This document shows, in pieces, positions 42,220 to 42,445 of a stretch of 42,445 bases of DNA. Source of the stretch: an uncultured Prevotellaceae bacterium (GTDB lineage Bacteria > Bacteroidota > Bacteroidia > Bacteroidales > Bacteroidaceae); contig CACZTJ010000040.1 in the NCBI GenBank assembly GCA_902784065.1, forward strand, positions 1 through 42,445, in the 5' to 3' direction. The position numbers were made by a program, and so were the translations under genes. The notes beneath the pieces are model-generated. The model did no database searches, had not been told where the DNA came from, and saw only the letters and a program-made list of their open reading frames with translations. Each line of letters starts with the position of its first letter. Position 1 is the stretch's first letter.

Positions 42220-42406
42220 GAAGAGCATCTGGAAATACGGCAAGGCAAAGGAAGTGACGAAACTAAAGGACATGTGGGCCAGATATAATCAGACCAATAT
42301 CGACTATGCCAAGGTAGAACGCATGTTCAACGCAGCCTATACAGGCTTGTGTGTAAAACTTGTGGCCTTGAAACAGGAATTATTGAAGGAGAAAGCTATA
42401 CGATAG
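42197..42406 (+). CDS. Small basic protein, last frame of the island
   Basis: A 69-residue basic, helical frame (KYGKAKEVTKLKDMWARYNQ, then KVERMFNAAYTGLCVKL). It starts inside the end of the preceding gene, in another frame, and ends at TAG 42406. It could be a separate small protein or a displaced C-terminal piece of the preceding one. No family recognised. Confidence 0.5.
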   Translation: MEKSISHEKSIWKYGKAKEVTKLKDMWARYNQTNIDYAKVERMFNAAYTGLCVKLVALKQELLKEKAIR

Positions 42407-42445
42407 GCTTCTTTAGGAATGCAGCCAACTCATCAAAACGCGCCA
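42396..42445 (-). CDS. Possible 3' end of a minus-strand gene
   Basis: The minus strand from the window edge reads ARFDELAAFLKKPIV and then stops at TAG (42396-42398). The amphipathic pattern looks protein-like and it would end convergent with the frame above, overlapping it by 11 bases. Sixteen codons are too few to be sure or to assign a family. Confidence 0.3.
   Translation of the reverse strand, partial: ARFDELAAFLKKPIV

Overview
The window looks like a chromosomal segment of a Bacteroidota bacterium, most likely Prevotella or a close relative. Evidence: many promoters carry the Bacteroidota -7 box TAnnTTTG just upstream of genes; a PorQ (type IX secretion) gene, a DUF3098 gene and a 'smalltalk'-type mini-gene beside an HU gene are present; and the gene order ftsX-DUF3098-uppP-truB-queA-folK is typical of the phylum. 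I identify the taxon only from these features.

Layout. 1-682 holds no convincing gene but dense repeats: an iteron-like field, a 22-bp tandem repeat, a hairpin and one copy of a dispersed palindromic repeat. 683-5846 carries a radical SAM gene (minus), then the cell-envelope/tRNA/folate run ftsX to folK. 5853-9043 (minus) is a FadL-type porin and the cmk-porQ pair. 9175-14339 (plus) holds a TonB-like protein, a polyprenyl synthase, tatD, tRNA-Ser(GGA), an ExbB/small membrane protein/ExbD/ExbD energy-transduction operon and an Lrp regulator. 14448-23287 is a 9-kb, eight-gene operon of envelope proteins (TMEM43-like, YARHG/beta-helix, membrane-tethered AAA+ ATPase, five exported proteins) with one clear promoter and a terminator. 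23396-27254 is a uronate cluster: orphan PTS IIC-like permease, exported KduI, ExuT-type transporter. 27311-31533 has a frameshifted nitroreductase, an orphan C-terminal piece of B12-dependent ribonucleotide reductase, folB, a cell-wall amidase and an MCE/MlaD protein. dnaA follows, its 3' end overwritten by a second copy of the dispersed repeat, then a smalltalk gene and HU on the minus strand.

34.46-34.61 kb is a symmetric structure: three 8-bp iterons, a 36-bp AT-rich palindrome and three inverted iterons, all sharing one centre. Immediately to its right begins a markedly more A/T-rich accessory island (34.76-42.4 kb), one tight operon: small acidic protein, NurA-like nuclease, HerA-like ATPase, GHKL (Hsp90/MORC-type) ATPase, a large radical SAM protein, and two unrecognised proteins. 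A nuclease and a DNA translocase joined to a GHKL switch ATPase and a radical SAM enzyme is a combination I do not recognise as a named system; it is the best candidate here for an undescribed defence or DNA-processing system.

Limits: all assignments come from reading sequence and recalled family motifs; no searches were run. Where several start codons were possible I chose by ribosome-site context, overlap with the upstream stop, promoter position or family length.
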